DNA from: Deltaproteobacteria bacterium | Lineage (GTDB): Bacteria; Desulfobacterota; Desulfobaccia; Desulfobaccales; 0-14-0-80-60-11 | Assembly (NCBI GenBank): GCA_026388765.1 | Contig: JAPLJC010000259.1 | Coordinates: forward strand, 1-37,535 | Length of the DNA stretch: 37,535 bases | Reading direction: 5' to 3' | Shown here: one piece after another, positions 1 to 7,918 of the stretch | How the letters are laid out: each line of letters starts with the position of its first letter | Position numbering within the stretch: position 1 is the first letter of the stretch | The notes under the pieces: model-generated | What the model was told of the DNA's origin: nothing | Databases searched by the model: none | Seen by the model: the letters and a program-made list of their open reading frames with translations, nothing else | Translations under genes and position numbers: made by a program

Positions 1-2
1 TC

Positions 3-446
3 ACGCTACCGATTTCTTTTGCGAATATTAATCATACCACTCAGACTCTTCGGGTGCGTTTGACCGGAGACAATGCTAATGCACCGGGAACCACGCTGGA
101 GGTGTTAAGCGAGAACCAGGGCATCTGGCCACCCATTGCGAACCCCTTCATAGCGACAACCACGTTGACCTCGGCTCTCCACCCGCTCCTTGCCAAAGGA
201 AGTAAGTATTGGATCGTCATCGAGCTAACGTCTGTTGTAAATACAGAATACATGGATGATTACAGATGGTTCCGTAACACTTCCGGGACGACTGTCCCAT
301 TTCGCCAACAACAAGGGACCGCCTTTAATGTTCTGCCAACGGATCCTTGGACGGGATTCTCCGGTAATATAAATGTCGCCTTTCGAGTAGAAGGAACCGC
401 CCACGCCGGCCGGGCGCTGCCGTTGTTGCTTCTGTTGCTAGATTAG
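3..446 (+). CDS. Secreted choice-of-anchor-type protein, C-terminal part
   Basis: The frame is open to the left edge, so this is the 3' end of a longer gene; the GTG near position 54 is an internal Val in RVRLTGDN, not a start. The visible 147 residues read as a beta-sandwich domain with APGTTLEVL, then an AKGSKYWIVIEL strand, then YRWFRNTSG and NVAFRVEG. This layout resembles the choice-of-anchor R domain of exported bacterial proteins (family assignment from memory, moderate certainty). The protein ends in GRALPLLLLLLD, a run of six leucines and a final Asp with no basic residues after it. The same kind of tail closes the delta-60 protein and all six HAF-repeat proteins further along. The role is unknown; an extracellular location is inferred from the family. 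Confidence 0.6.
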   Translation, partial: TLPISFANINHTTQTLRVRLTGDNANAPGTTLEVLSENQGIWPPIANPFIATTTLTSALHPLLAKGSKYWIVIELTSVVNTEYMDDYRWFRNTSGTTVPFRQQQGTAFNVLPTDPWTGFSGNINVAFRVEGTAHAGRALPLLLLLLD

Positions 447-556
447 CCACCAAGGACCGGACTTTCTTACCCTTGGACGTGGCGCCGACGGTCGCAGTGC
501 AGTTTAAAGATAGCAACGGCTTTTTGTCGTTTAATGCTCCCGCTAAAGTCGAGTAG
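446..556 (+). other. Coding-looking remnant after the first gene
   Basis: Directly after the stop of the preceding gene, the +2 frame is open to a TAG at 554-556. It encodes a protein-like stretch containing LDVAPTVAVQFKDSNG and ending in APAKVE. There is no start codon with a ribosome binding site. It may be the decayed tail of another gene or chance. A G7/C5 hairpin (558-575) follows but lacks a T-run. Nothing else is recognisable up to 658. Confidence 0.2.
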
Positions 557-658
557 CGGGGGGGATCTCACCCCCACGCCCTTCTAAAATTAACATAAGT
601 CTCTCTTCTGAGAAACCCTCTCGATCAACATCAGGCAGCTTTGCTCGGTGCAATGTAT

Positions 659-974
659 CTTGCCATTAGCGGCGCTGCAGCCGCCAGGCGACCCAGGTAT
701 AGCTTTTCTCCGGCGGCACCTCGATGGCCCATTCGTCCCGGGTGAGGCGCTGCGACAGAGTCCAGCCCAGGTCCCGGTAGCCGGCCAGGAGTTCGGGCTC
801 CTGGACGTCGCGGAAGCCGGAGAGGATCAGGGTCCCTGAGGGCGCGGTCAAGCGGGCGAGTTCCGGCACCTTGGCCACCTGCACCGGGTAGCGCAGGTTG
901 GCCAGCACCAGGTCGAAGGGACCCCGCAGGCATTCGGTGGAGCCCTGCACCAGCCGCAGCGCCGCGGCCAGGCC
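659..974 (-). pseudogene. Displaced 3' fragment of the PrmA-like methyltransferase gene
   Basis: These 316 bases match 2975-3290 with no gaps and about 10 mismatches by eye (about 97%). They encode only the last ~105 residues of the methyltransferase at 2982-3626, from the GSTECLRGPFDLVLANLRYP region to the stop codon. The SAM-binding motif I and everything upstream are missing, so this copy cannot be functional. The match stops sharply at 974, next to a perfect hairpin at 983-1012. The fragment has the same orientation as the intact gene, so the two copies are direct repeats flanking about 2 kb that hold the barrel gene. Confidence 0.85.
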
Positions 975-982
975 ATTTTCTT

Positions 983-1018
983 ATGGTTCCCAAGCTCCTG
1001 CTTGGGAACCATTTTTTT
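983..1018 (+). terminator. Perfect hairpin with T-run
   Basis: A perfect 13-bp stem (983-995 with 1000-1012), a TCCT loop and a run of seven T's give a textbook intrinsic terminator for forward transcription. The stem sequence (GGTTCCCAAGC and its complement) also looks like a dispersed palindromic repeat, so it may be a mobile repeat that happens to terminate. It lies exactly at the end of the displaced methyltransferase fragment. Confidence 0.65.
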
Positions 1019-1264
1019 AAGCAAACTCAGCTTTCCAACAGAAAACCGGATATACCACAGTAACCTTCAATTACTTGATATTGCCTTTTTCTTATCGCTT
1101 CCCCCCGGTGCAAGCCAAACATGCTGGAGAGATATACCGAGATTTTAATAAAAAAGCATTTCTCTCCCAACAATTTTTGCTAATATGGAATGCAAGCCAA
1201 TGGGTCCCCACGAGAGAAGGGTCTCTTTCAGGACCAAAAAATAATTAACGAATAATCTCTGATA

Positions 1265-2941
1265 ATGCAAATAATAGAGGAAAGCTTGGCACCCACCTCA
1301 GGCGCAGCCCGGAGATGGTTGCGATTTCTACAAGGCTTGGGGTTCTTTTGGCTAGTTTTTCTTTGCCTCCCGAGTCAAGAAGCGCGGGCTCAGGAACCGG
1401 AAGAAGATAACTTTCTGCCCGGGGTGATCATGCCCCGAGTAGGGGTGGGGATAGAGTACGGCGGCTTTCTGCGGAACGGAGAAAATTTTTCCTCCGCCCT
1501 CCGGTATCAACTCCTCCTTGATCTATGGCAATACAAGCGCCATCTGCTGTATATGGACTTCGATGGTGAAACCTCCTTCGGCGTCCCCAACGAGAGCTTA
1601 GCCTTCAACCGTCTCCACCATAAAATTGCCATCCTCGGATACCGCTATGACCTGGGGGACTACTATGGCGGCCTCCGTTTCTACCATCGCTGCTTCAACC
1701 CTTACAGAGAGCGAGGACGCCTGCAAAGCGACCTCGACCGCACCATAGCAGACACCTTCTATGTCGGTTTAGAGTTTATCGACAAAGCCATGTTGGTGGG
1801 TCAAAAGGACCGGGGCATCAATTTTGAAGATCGCCTCTTCGAATTTTTAGGAAAGTGGCATGTGGCCCTCTCCCTGAACCGAGTAATTTCTAAGGAATTC
1901 TCTAAGATGGATTGGCTGGTTACCGGCCGGGTTCGTTTTGATATCCTGCGTTATTGCAACCTGATCCCTTACCTGGAGGCAGGGGGAGAGGTTCTGGGTA
2001 TGCAGAGGTGGGCGGTTACTCCAGTAGTGGAAGGCGGGGTGCGTTTCCATGGCCCGAATGTGGACTTCATTCCCTTTATCCAGTGGGGCCGGACTCAGGA
2101 ATGGCCGCGTCAGCCTTCCGGGCAAGAATATCTCGTGTCGCACAGCTACCTTTTCGGCGGCGGACGCCTGGAATTTCTTTTGGACCGGGAGAACCAATCC
2201 TCCGGTCGCACGGATGAGAAACTGCAACTCTTTCCGGAAGTGCATGGTCTGGCCGAGTACTCCTTGTACCTGGGGAGCCGCTATCACCTGGGCTTCGGCA
2301 GTGTAAGACTGCATTTTGACGTCCTGCGCTGGCAGTCCTTAACCCTGTTCGCTAACCCGGGGTTTACCATGGACTCCCACGAGACCAATTTTGGGCCGGA
2401 TAAGCTTTGGTATCAACTGGATTATGGTTTGAGATATTCTTCTCAGAAATACTTTCTGGAAGGCTTTGTCCTCAATGAGAGGCGTCTGGACGCCTTCGCC
2501 TTTCGCGACCTTAACGAAACCGCCCAGCAGGCTGGCGGGCGCCTTGGCACCAAAGGGATGCTCCTGGGGCATTACGATGAGGGCATTAATTTCGAAGGCT
2601 TAAAGGGGTTTCGGTGGCTTAATCAATTGAACGCCGTAGCGAGCCTGGCCCATTACTTTGACACTCAAGACTGGCCTTACCTTTGGAATACGGCGGCCCA
2701 AGCTCGGTGGGACGTCCTGCGCTGGCACTTCATGGTGCCCTATCTACAGGGCGGGCTGGAGTGGCGGTCCGCTAGCCGGGACGCCACAGATGCCTTCGAG
2801 TATTTTATTGAGCCCGGGATTCGTTGCAAGGGAGTCTTGGACCTGGCCCTGTTCTACCGCTTCCAGCACCAGGAAACTATCCGGTCTTCTCGTGGCCCTT
2901 CGGAAAACCAAAACCTTATCGGCATTCGGTCCCTATTTTAG
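1265..2941 (+). CDS. Outer-membrane beta-barrel protein with internal duplication
   Basis: The 558-residue protein starts with a basic stretch (ARRWLRF) and a hydrophobic segment (GLGFFWLVFLCLP) ending in EARAQ, a signal peptide cleaved near residue 43. The rest is alternating aromatic and polar beta-strand sequence and ends in SLF, with the C-terminal Phe typical of outer-membrane barrels handled by the BAM complex. It is an internal duplication: KDRGINFEDRLFEFL, VRFDILRYCNLIPYLEAGG in the first half match YDEGINFEGLKGFRWL, ARWDVLRWHFMVPYLQGG in the second. Linker residues around 305-325 (LLDRENQSSGRTDEKLQLF) separate the halves. A TTG at 1286 preceded by AGAGG at 1276-1280 is a better spaced start than ATG 1265 and keeps the signal peptide. 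Substrate or ligand is unknown. It sits between the two copies of the methyltransferase 3' end. Confidence 0.7.
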   Translation: MQIIEESLAPTSGAARRWLRFLQGLGFFWLVFLCLPSQEARAQEPEEDNFLPGVIMPRVGVGIEYGGFLRNGENFSSALRYQLLLDLWQYKRHLLYMDFDGETSFGVPNESLAFNRLHHKIAILGYRYDLGDYYGGLRFYHRCFNPYRERGRLQSDLDRTIADTFYVGLEFIDKAMLVGQKDRGINFEDRLFEFLGKWHVALSLNRVISKEFSKMDWLVTGRVRFDILRYCNLIPYLEAGGEVLGMQRWAVTPVVEGGVRFHGPNVDFIPFIQWGRTQEWPRQPSGQEYLVSHSYLFGGGRLEFLLDRENQSSGRTDEKLQLFPEVHGLAEYSLYLGSRYHLGFGSVRLHFDVLRWQSLTLFANPGFTMDSHETNFGPDKLWYQLDYGLRYSSQKYFLEGFVLNERRLDAFAFRDLNETAQQAGGRLGTKGMLLGHYDEGINFEGLKGFRWLNQLNAVASLAHYFDTQDWPYLWNTAAQARWDVLRWHFMVPYLQGGLEWRSASRDATDAFEYFIEPGIRCKGVLDLALFYRFQHQETIRSSRGPSENQNLIGIRSLF

Positions 2942-2974
2942 GCAAAAATCGCTGCTAATACCTCTGCCGACTAG

Positions 2975-3290
2975 CTTGCCATTAGCGGCGCTGCAGCAGC
3001 CAGGCGACCCAGGTGTAGCTTTTCTCCGGCGGCACCTCGATGGCCCATTCGTCCCGGGTGAGGCGCTGCGACAGGGTCCAGCCCAGGTCCCGGTAGCCGG
3101 CCAGGAGTTCTGGTTCCTGGACGTCGCGGAAGCCGGAGAGGATCAGGGTCCCCAAGGGCGCGGTCAACCGGGCGAGTTCCGGCACCTTGGCCACCTGCAC
3201 CGGGTAGCGCAGGTTGGCCAGCACCAGGTCGAAAGGGCCCCGCAGGCATTCGGTGGAGCCCTGCACCAGCCGCAGCGCCGCGGCCAGGCC
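2975..3290. repeat. 316-bp direct repeat, copy B (inside the intact methyltransferase gene)
   Basis: Copy B of the direct repeat whose copy A is at 659-974; same length, no indels, about ten substitutions. It covers the 3' half of the intact methyltransferase gene. The pair brackets the barrel gene, which suggests insertion or unequal recombination. Confidence 0.85.
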
Positions 3291-3626
3291 GTTCTCCCGG
3301 GCGTTCTCCCGGGAGAGGCGCACCGCCCGCCGGGACAGATCCACCCCCAGGCAGAAGTCCACCCCCAGGGCGGCCGCGGCCAGGGTCAAGACCCCGGAGC
3401 CGCAGCCGACATCCAGGAGGCGTTTACCAATCACAGGCTGGAAGCCTGCGCTACAGGGTTCCGAGGCCAGGACCCCTGGCAAAAGTTCCAGGCAGAGATG
3501 GGTGGTGGGGTGGCCGGGGGGAAAGCCCCCGGAGGTGCGCAAGACCAGGACCCGCTCTCCCGGCCGGGAAAGGTGCGGCCGCCAGCGGGAACGCAGGACC
3601 AGGTGGGGGGTTAGTCGATAGAACAT
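2982..3626 (-). CDS. PrmA-like class I SAM-dependent methyltransferase
   Basis: 214 residues. GGFPPGHPTTHLCLELL matches the FGTGxHxTT segment of ribosomal protein L11 methyltransferase (PrmA). LLDVGCGSGVLTLAAAALG is the SAM-binding motif I, GVDLSRRAV follows as the acidic motif II, FDLVLANLRYP is motif IV, and TLILSGF..DEWAIEVP closes the fold. PrmA trimethylates ribosomal protein L11, but this protein is about 80 residues shorter and lacks the N-terminal substrate-recognition domain, so its target is uncertain. Between LELLPG and motif I lies EPCSAGFQPVIG, encoded by a palindromic repeat (3432-3454) that recurs elsewhere in the window; it is in frame and probably forms an extra loop. No clear Shine-Dalgarno precedes the ATG at 3626. 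The last 105 codons are duplicated at 659-974. Confidence 0.75.
   Translation of the reverse strand: MFYRLTPHLVLRSRWRPHLSRPGERVLVLRTSGGFPPGHPTTHLCLELLPGVLASEPCSAGFQPVIGKRLLDVGCGSGVLTLAAAALGVDFCLGVDLSRRAVRLSRENARENGLAAALRLVQGSTECLRGPFDLVLANLRYPVQVAKVPELARLTAPLGTLILSGFRDVQEPELLAGYRDLGWTLSQRLTRDEWAIEVPPEKSYTWVAWLLQRR
3432..3454. repeat. Palindromic repeat, family A, inside the methyltransferase gene
   Basis: The core CACAGGCTGGAAGCCTG plus a GCTAC flank is the same dispersed palindrome seen at 3818-3840, 25742-25766 and 26843-26867. Here it lies in frame within the methyltransferase coding sequence, just before SAM motif I. Confidence 0.8.
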
Positions 3627-3631
3627 AGATA

Positions 3632-3655
3632 GCAGCTTTCAGCCTTCAGCAATCA
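3632..3655. repeat. Short CTTTCAGC-type repeats
   Basis: Repeated units of the form GCTTTCAGCCTTCAGCAATC lie just upstream of the methyltransferase start. Similar units recur at 16301-16330. No function is visible. Confidence 0.5.
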
Positions 3656-3685
3656 GCCAAAAAATGTCGCCGCAGGCTTTACCGT

Positions 3686-3771
3686 GAAAATCAAAATCCC
3701 CCTAAATCCCCCTTTGTTAAAGGGGGACTTTAAAACCCCCCTTTTTAAGGGGGGGAAGGGGGATTTTCATC
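3686..3771. repeat. Large imperfect palindrome of the AAATCCCCC type
   Basis: Nested inverted repeats: AAAATCAAAATCCCCCT at the left end matches AGGGGGATTTTC at the right end, and two inner hairpins of the CCCCTTTGTTAAAGGGGG type lie between. Repeats of this kind are dispersed in many bacterial genomes and are often mis-called as small genes. It fills most of the gap between the methyltransferase and the Gre-factor gene. Confidence 0.7.
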
Positions 3772-3817
3772 CCCGGCGGGTGGCCGCTAGCGGCTAAGAA
3801 CGCTCAGCCTACGCCGT

Positions 3818-3840
3818 CACAGGCTGGAAGCCTGTGCCAC
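3818..3840. repeat. Palindromic repeat, family A
   Basis: CACAGGCTGGAAGCCTGTG plus CCAC; second copy of the family, intergenic. Confidence 0.8.
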
Positions 3841-3923
3841 TAATGCTAATCTCTGCCACCTTCCCGGGCTCCTGTCAAGGCCGGAGCTCCGGAAAAATCC
3901 ATTTCCCGGCATTGCCTCTAAGG

Positions 3924-3952
3924 TTGACCCTGGCTATCTTGTTAGGATAAAA
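3924..3952 (+). promoter_or_regulatory. Candidate promoter of the Gre-factor run
   Basis: TTGACC (3924-3929), a 17-base spacer, then ATAAAA (3947-3952), about 57 bases before the ATG at 4009. The -35 is good and the -10 is weak. Confidence 0.4.
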
Positions 3953-4008
3953 ATAGTAAGCTGGTCCAAATTTATTGGCTTTTGCCGGCGGCAAGATTTG
4001 CCGATCAT

Positions 4009-4488
4009 ATGGAAAAGATTCTGCTGACCCAGTCAGGTTATGAGAAGATGGTGCAGGAGTTGGAACTCCTGAGCCGAGTGGAACGGCCGCAGATCGTCCA
4101 GGAACTCCTGGAGGCCGCCCAGGAGGGCGGGGTGGAAAAGAACCCCGATTTTCTTTCCGTCCTGGCCCAACGGCAACGGTTAGACCGGCGCATCAAGCAA
4201 CTACAGCAGACTCTGGCTAATGCCGAGGTCCTGGTGGGGAGCAATCTGCCCCCCGATAAAGTGAGATTCAATTCCCTGGTCAAGGTGCTCAACCTGAGCA
4301 CCGGTCGGGAGCGGGAATATAAATTGGTGTCCAGTCTGGAGTCCAACATCACCCTGGGGCATTTATCCACTTCTTCGCCCCTGGGCCGGGCCTTGCTGGG
4401 GCGGAAGGTCGGAGACCGGGTAGAAGTCCACACCCCTTCCGGCCTCAAGGTATACCGGGTCATGGAAATCCGCCTGGAAAAAAAATGA
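4009..4488 (+). CDS. Gre-family transcript cleavage factor-like protein with altered catalytic tip
   Basis: From ATG 4009 the protein is 159 residues, almost the length of E. coli GreA (158), and begins MEKILLTQSGYEKMVQELE as GreA/GreB proteins do; the longer frame from 3982 adds nine residues without family support. Residues 1-75 form the N-terminal coiled coil. The C-terminal FKBP-like domain follows (KVRFNSLVKVLNL to VYRVMEIRLE). Gre factors bind the RNA polymerase secondary channel, and Asp41 and Glu44 at the coil tip activate cleavage of backtracked RNA. Here the tip reads EGGVEKNPDF, which puts Gly at 41 and Lys at 44 in the same numbering, so normal cleavage stimulation is doubtful. 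It may compete with Gre factors or have another role. The stop overlaps the next start (ATGA), implying translational coupling to the transporter. Confidence 0.8.
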   Translation: MEKILLTQSGYEKMVQELELLSRVERPQIVQELLEAAQEGGVEKNPDFLSVLAQRQRLDRRIKQLQQTLANAEVLVGSNLPPDKVRFNSLVKVLNLSTGREREYKLVSSLESNITLGHLSTSSPLGRALLGRKVGDRVEVHTPSGLKVYRVMEIRLEKK

Positions 4489-5408
4489 ATAACGGTCACG
4501 ACCACAACCACCATCGGTTCCAGAGCAGCCAGGCGCGGCTGCGGCTGGCCTTCTGGACCCAGTCGGCCTTTTTCGTGGTGGAGCTGGTGGTTGGCATCCT
4601 CAGCAACAGTCTGGCCTTGCTGGCCGACGCGGGCCACATGTTGAGCGACGTGGCGGCTCTGGGTATGAGCCTGCTGGCCCTGCGCTGGGCCTTGCGGCGC
4701 CCTACGGCCCAAAAGACCTTTGGTTACCATCGTCTGGAAATCCTGGTGGCCCTGGTCAACGGCCTGGTCCTATGGGGTATGGCCGGCTATATCTTCTATG
4801 AGGCCATGGGCCGGATTTTCCAGCCGCCGGAGATCAGCAGCACGCCCTTGCTGGTCGTCGCCGGCCTGGGCTTGTTGGTGAACCTCCTGGGGATGTACGT
4901 CCTCATGCCCACCCGGGAGCATGGCATCAACCTGAGGTCGGCCTTTATTCACCTGTTGTCCGATTCTTTCGCGTCCTTGGCGGCGGTGGTGGCCGGGCTG
5001 GCCATCTGGTGGCAAGGCTGGTACTGGTTCGACCCGCTGGCCGGCATGGTCGTGGGGGTAATGATCGTCATCAGCAGCTGGCAGCTGGTCTGGGAGGCCA
5101 CCGAGATCTTGATGGAATCCACTCCCAGGCACATCGATCTGGACGCGGTGGCCAAGGCCCTGGAGGCGCATCCCGAGATCAAGAAGGTGCACGATTTGCA
5201 TATCTGGACGATCGCCTCGGGGATCTTTGCCACCAGCGTCCATGTGGCGGTGGACAGCCCCCAGGACCGGGACTGCCTCACCTGGGAGATCGAGGAAATC
5301 CTGCGGCAGCGCTTTGGCCTGGAGCACAACACCATCCAACTGGAAGGGCCCGGGTTTCACGACCCGCAGGTTTGCCCCTTAACCCGCCTGAAAGAATTGA
5401 CCGGCTAA
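4485..5408 (+). CDS. Cation diffusion facilitator, CzcD/ZitB type metal exporter
   Basis: 307 residues. CDF proteins exchange Zn2+ or related divalent cations for protons across the inner membrane. The short N-terminus is His-rich (HDHNHH), as in CzcD and ZitB. Six membrane segments are visible. The metal site is split over two helices, DAGHMLSD (segment 2) and FIHLLSDSFAS (segment 5), each with the family's HxxxD. The C-terminal cytoplasmic domain from about residue 210 holds HPEIKKVHDLHIWTIASG, the usual ferredoxin-like fold with HDLHIW. Its ATG overlaps the stop of the Gre-factor gene by four bases, so the two are very likely translated together; the functional link is not obvious. Likely Zn(II); other divalent metals cannot be excluded. 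Confidence 0.9.
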   Translation: MNNGHDHNHHRFQSSQARLRLAFWTQSAFFVVELVVGILSNSLALLADAGHMLSDVAALGMSLLALRWALRRPTAQKTFGYHRLEILVALVNGLVLWGMAGYIFYEAMGRIFQPPEISSTPLLVVAGLGLLVNLLGMYVLMPTREHGINLRSAFIHLLSDSFASLAAVVAGLAIWWQGWYWFDPLAGMVVGVMIVISSWQLVWEATEILMESTPRHIDLDAVAKALEAHPEIKKVHDLHIWTIASGIFATSVHVAVDSPQDRDCLTWEIEEILRQRFGLEHNTIQLEGPGFHDPQVCPLTRLKELTG

Positions 5409-5470
5409 GCCGCCGCCTTAGGCCTGAGCCGCCGGCTTTTTACGAAGAGACTTAAACCTGAGGAGGACTC

Positions 5471-7918
5471 ATGTCACCGAATCGTTGGGAATTGAAGCCG
5501 GAAAGTCTGCGAGCCTCTTGCGACCCCGACAGCCTGGGTTTTGAAACCACCCTGGATCTCACCCCCTTGAAGGCAAAGGTGGTGGCTCAGGATCGGGCGG
5601 TGCACGCCCTGGAATTCGGTTTGGGGGTCAAGGACCTGGAATACAACATCTATGTGGCCGGGCCGCCCCGGGCCGGGAAGACCGAGACCATCATGGGCTA
5701 CGTGGCGGAGCTGGCGGCCAACGAGCCCTCTCCCCCCGATTATATCTATGTCCACAATTTTAAAGACACGGAGAAGCCCCAGAGCCTCAGCCTGCCCAAG
5801 GGTATGGGCCGGGGCCTGAAGGCCGACATGGAGGAGCTCATCTCCACCCTGCGAGTGCAGATTCCCGAGGTGTTCGAGAGCGAGGACTACTCCAACCGCC
5901 GGGAAGCCCTGATGCACACCTTCACCCAGGAGCGCAATACCATCCTCCAGGAGTTGGACGCCAAGGCCACGGAGGAGGGTTTCATCCTCAACATCTCCCC
6001 CACCGGCTTGATGATCTTCCCGGGCAAAGAAGGCAAGCCCCTGAGTGAAGAGGAACTCAAGGGCTTGAGCGACGAAGACCGGGAGCAGCTGCGCCAGAAG
6101 TCCACCCAACTCCATACGGTGATGAACGATGCCATCCGCAAGATTCGCAAGATGGAGAAAGAGTACCAGGAGAAGGAAAAGAAGCTGGACCAGGATGTGG
6201 CCCTTTACGTGGTGGGACACCACATGGAGGATCTCCGGGAAAAGTACAAGGATCTCCCCCAAGTGCTCGACTACCTCAAAGATGTCGAGCAAGACATCCT
6301 GAGGAATATCGATGACCTGAAAAAGCGGCCGGGGGCTCAGGGGCCCTTTCCCTTCCCGATGCCGGAGCCCAGCTTTACCCAGTACCAGGTAAACGTCTTC
6401 GTGGACCACAGCGAGACCACGGGGGCGCCGGTGGTCTTTGAGAACAATCCCACCTATCCCAACCTGTTCGGGGCGGTGGACCGCCGGGCCCAGTTCGGCG
6501 CCCTGGTAACGGACTTCACCCTGATTCGCAACGGCTCGCTGCACCGGGCCAACGGCGGCTACCTGGTGATGGAAGCCATGGACCTGATGCGCTGGTTTTT
6601 TTCCTACGAGGCCCTGAAACGCTGCCTCAAAAACGGCGAGATCAGGATCGAGGACCCGGCGGAGATGTTCGGCCTCATCACCACCCGGACCCTGCAGCCC
6701 CAGCCCATCCCGTTGAACATCAAGATCATCCTCATCGGTGACCCCTATATCTACCAGATTCTCTATATCTATGACGAAGACTTCCACAAATTCTTCAAGA
6801 TCAAGGCTCATTTCGACTCGCGCATGCGCAAGACCGACGAACACGTCCAGAAGTTCTGCGAGTTGGTCGCCGGTTATTGCCAGGATCAGAAGCTCCTGCC
6901 CCTGCACAAGAGCGGGATGGCGCGTCTGATCGAGCAAGCCGGCGAGCTGGCCGGGCACCAAGCCAAGCTCACCTTGCAGTTGGAGGAAGTCAAGGACACC
7001 TTGAAGGAGGCCAACTTCTGGGCCCGGAACAATGCCCACGACGTGGTTTTCGGCACCGACGTGGAGAAGGCCATCGAGGAGAAGACTTACCGGGCCGACC
7101 TGCCGGAAGAGAAGCTGCAGGAATTCATCGACGAAGGCATGCTCTTCATCGAAACCTCGGGCGGGGTGGTGGGCCAGATGAACGGCCTGTCGGTTTACGC
7201 CCTGGGGGACCACGCCTTCGGGCGGCCCAGCCGCATCACCGCCACCATCGGTCTGGGCCGGGGCGGGGTGGTGGCCATCGACCGGGAGTCCCAACTGTCC
7301 GGCAACATCCACAACAAAGGGGTGCTGATCCTGGCGGGTTTCCTGAGGAGCCGCTTTGCCCAGGACAAGCCCCTCACCCTGAGCGCCAGCCTCTGCTTCG
7401 AGCAGAGCTACGGGATGGTGGAGGGCGATTCCGCCTCCATGGCGGAATTGGTGACCCTGCTCTCCGCCGTGGCGGAGGCGCCCCTGGCCCAGAACCTGGC
7501 CATGACCGGTTCAGTGAGCCAGCGGGGCGAGGCCCAACCCATCGGCGGGGTCAACTGGAAGATCGAAGGATTTTATAAGGTTTGTCAGGCGCGAGGGCTG
7601 GACGGGACCCAGGGGGTCATCATCCCCAAGGCCAACGTCCAGGACCTGATGTTGAAGAAGGAAGTGGTGGACGCAGTCAAAGAAGGGCAATTCCATGTCT
7701 GGGCCGTGGGGCACGTGGACGAGGCCCTGGAGCTCTTGACCGGCCTGCCGGCGGGGAAGCGCCAACCCGACGGCTCCTGGGAACCGGATTCCGTCAACTT
7801 CAAAGTGGACCAGAAACTGCGTCAGATGATGGAACTGGCCCGGGAGCTGATGAAGGGTGAGGAGGAGGCGGGGGCCAAATCCGAGCCGGCGCCACCGGCG
7901 CCGGCCTGTGGGAGATGA
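5471..7918 (+). CDS. Lon-type ATP-dependent protease (AAA_32/LonB-like)
   Basis: 815 residues after a strong AGGAGG (5461-5466) four bases before the ATG. A Walker A loop GPPRAGKTE lies at residues 64-72. The middle region is long and charged, with coiled coil around 190-270 (IRKMEKEYQEKEKKLD). The C-terminal Lon protease domain has the Ser-Lys dyad: EGDSAS places Ser at 654 and GGVNWK places Lys at 697, the same 43-residue distance as S679 and K722 of E. coli Lon. This matches the second, Lon-related family with an AAA_32-type ATPase found in many Proteobacteria, not classical Lon (no N-terminal LON domain). It should be a cytoplasmic protease, but its substrates are unknown. The next gene overlaps its stop by four bases. 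Confidence 0.88.
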   Translation: MSPNRWELKPESLRASCDPDSLGFETTLDLTPLKAKVVAQDRAVHALEFGLGVKDLEYNIYVAGPPRAGKTETIMGYVAELAANEPSPPDYIYVHNFKDTEKPQSLSLPKGMGRGLKADMEELISTLRVQIPEVFESEDYSNRREALMHTFTQERNTILQELDAKATEEGFILNISPTGLMIFPGKEGKPLSEEELKGLSDEDREQLRQKSTQLHTVMNDAIRKIRKMEKEYQEKEKKLDQDVALYVVGHHMEDLREKYKDLPQVLDYLKDVEQDILRNIDDLKKRPGAQGPFPFPMPEPSFTQYQVNVFVDHSETTGAPVVFENNPTYPNLFGAVDRRAQFGALVTDFTLIRNGSLHRANGGYLVMEAMDLMRWFFSYEALKRCLKNGEIRIEDPAEMFGLITTRTLQPQPIPLNIKIILIGDPYIYQILYIYDEDFHKFFKIKAHFDSRMRKTDEHVQKFCELVAGYCQDQKLLPLHKSGMARLIEQAGELAGHQAKLTLQLEEVKDTLKEANFWARNNAHDVVFGTDVEKAIEEKTYRADLPEEKLQEFIDEGMLFIETSGGVVGQMNGLSVYALGDHAFGRPSRITATIGLGRGGVVAIDRESQLSGNIHNKGVLILAGFLRSRFAQDKPLTLSASLCFEQSYGMVEGDSASMAELVTLLSAVAEAPLAQNLAMTGSVSQRGEAQPIGGVNWKIEGFYKVCQARGLDGTQGVIIPKANVQDLMLKKEVVDAVKEGQFHVWAVGHVDEALELLTGLPAGKRQPDGSWEPDSVNFKVDQKLRQMMELARELMKGEEEAGAKSEPAPPAPACGR

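Noticed and set aside
3214-3621. Forward frames across the methyltransferase gene
   Set aside because: Shadows of the reverse-strand gene, which has complete SAM-binding motifs.
5474-7312. 612-codon reverse frame opposite the Lon-type protease
   Set aside because: Shadow of a high-GC gene; the forward frame has Walker A, Ser-Lys dyad and a strong ribosome binding site.
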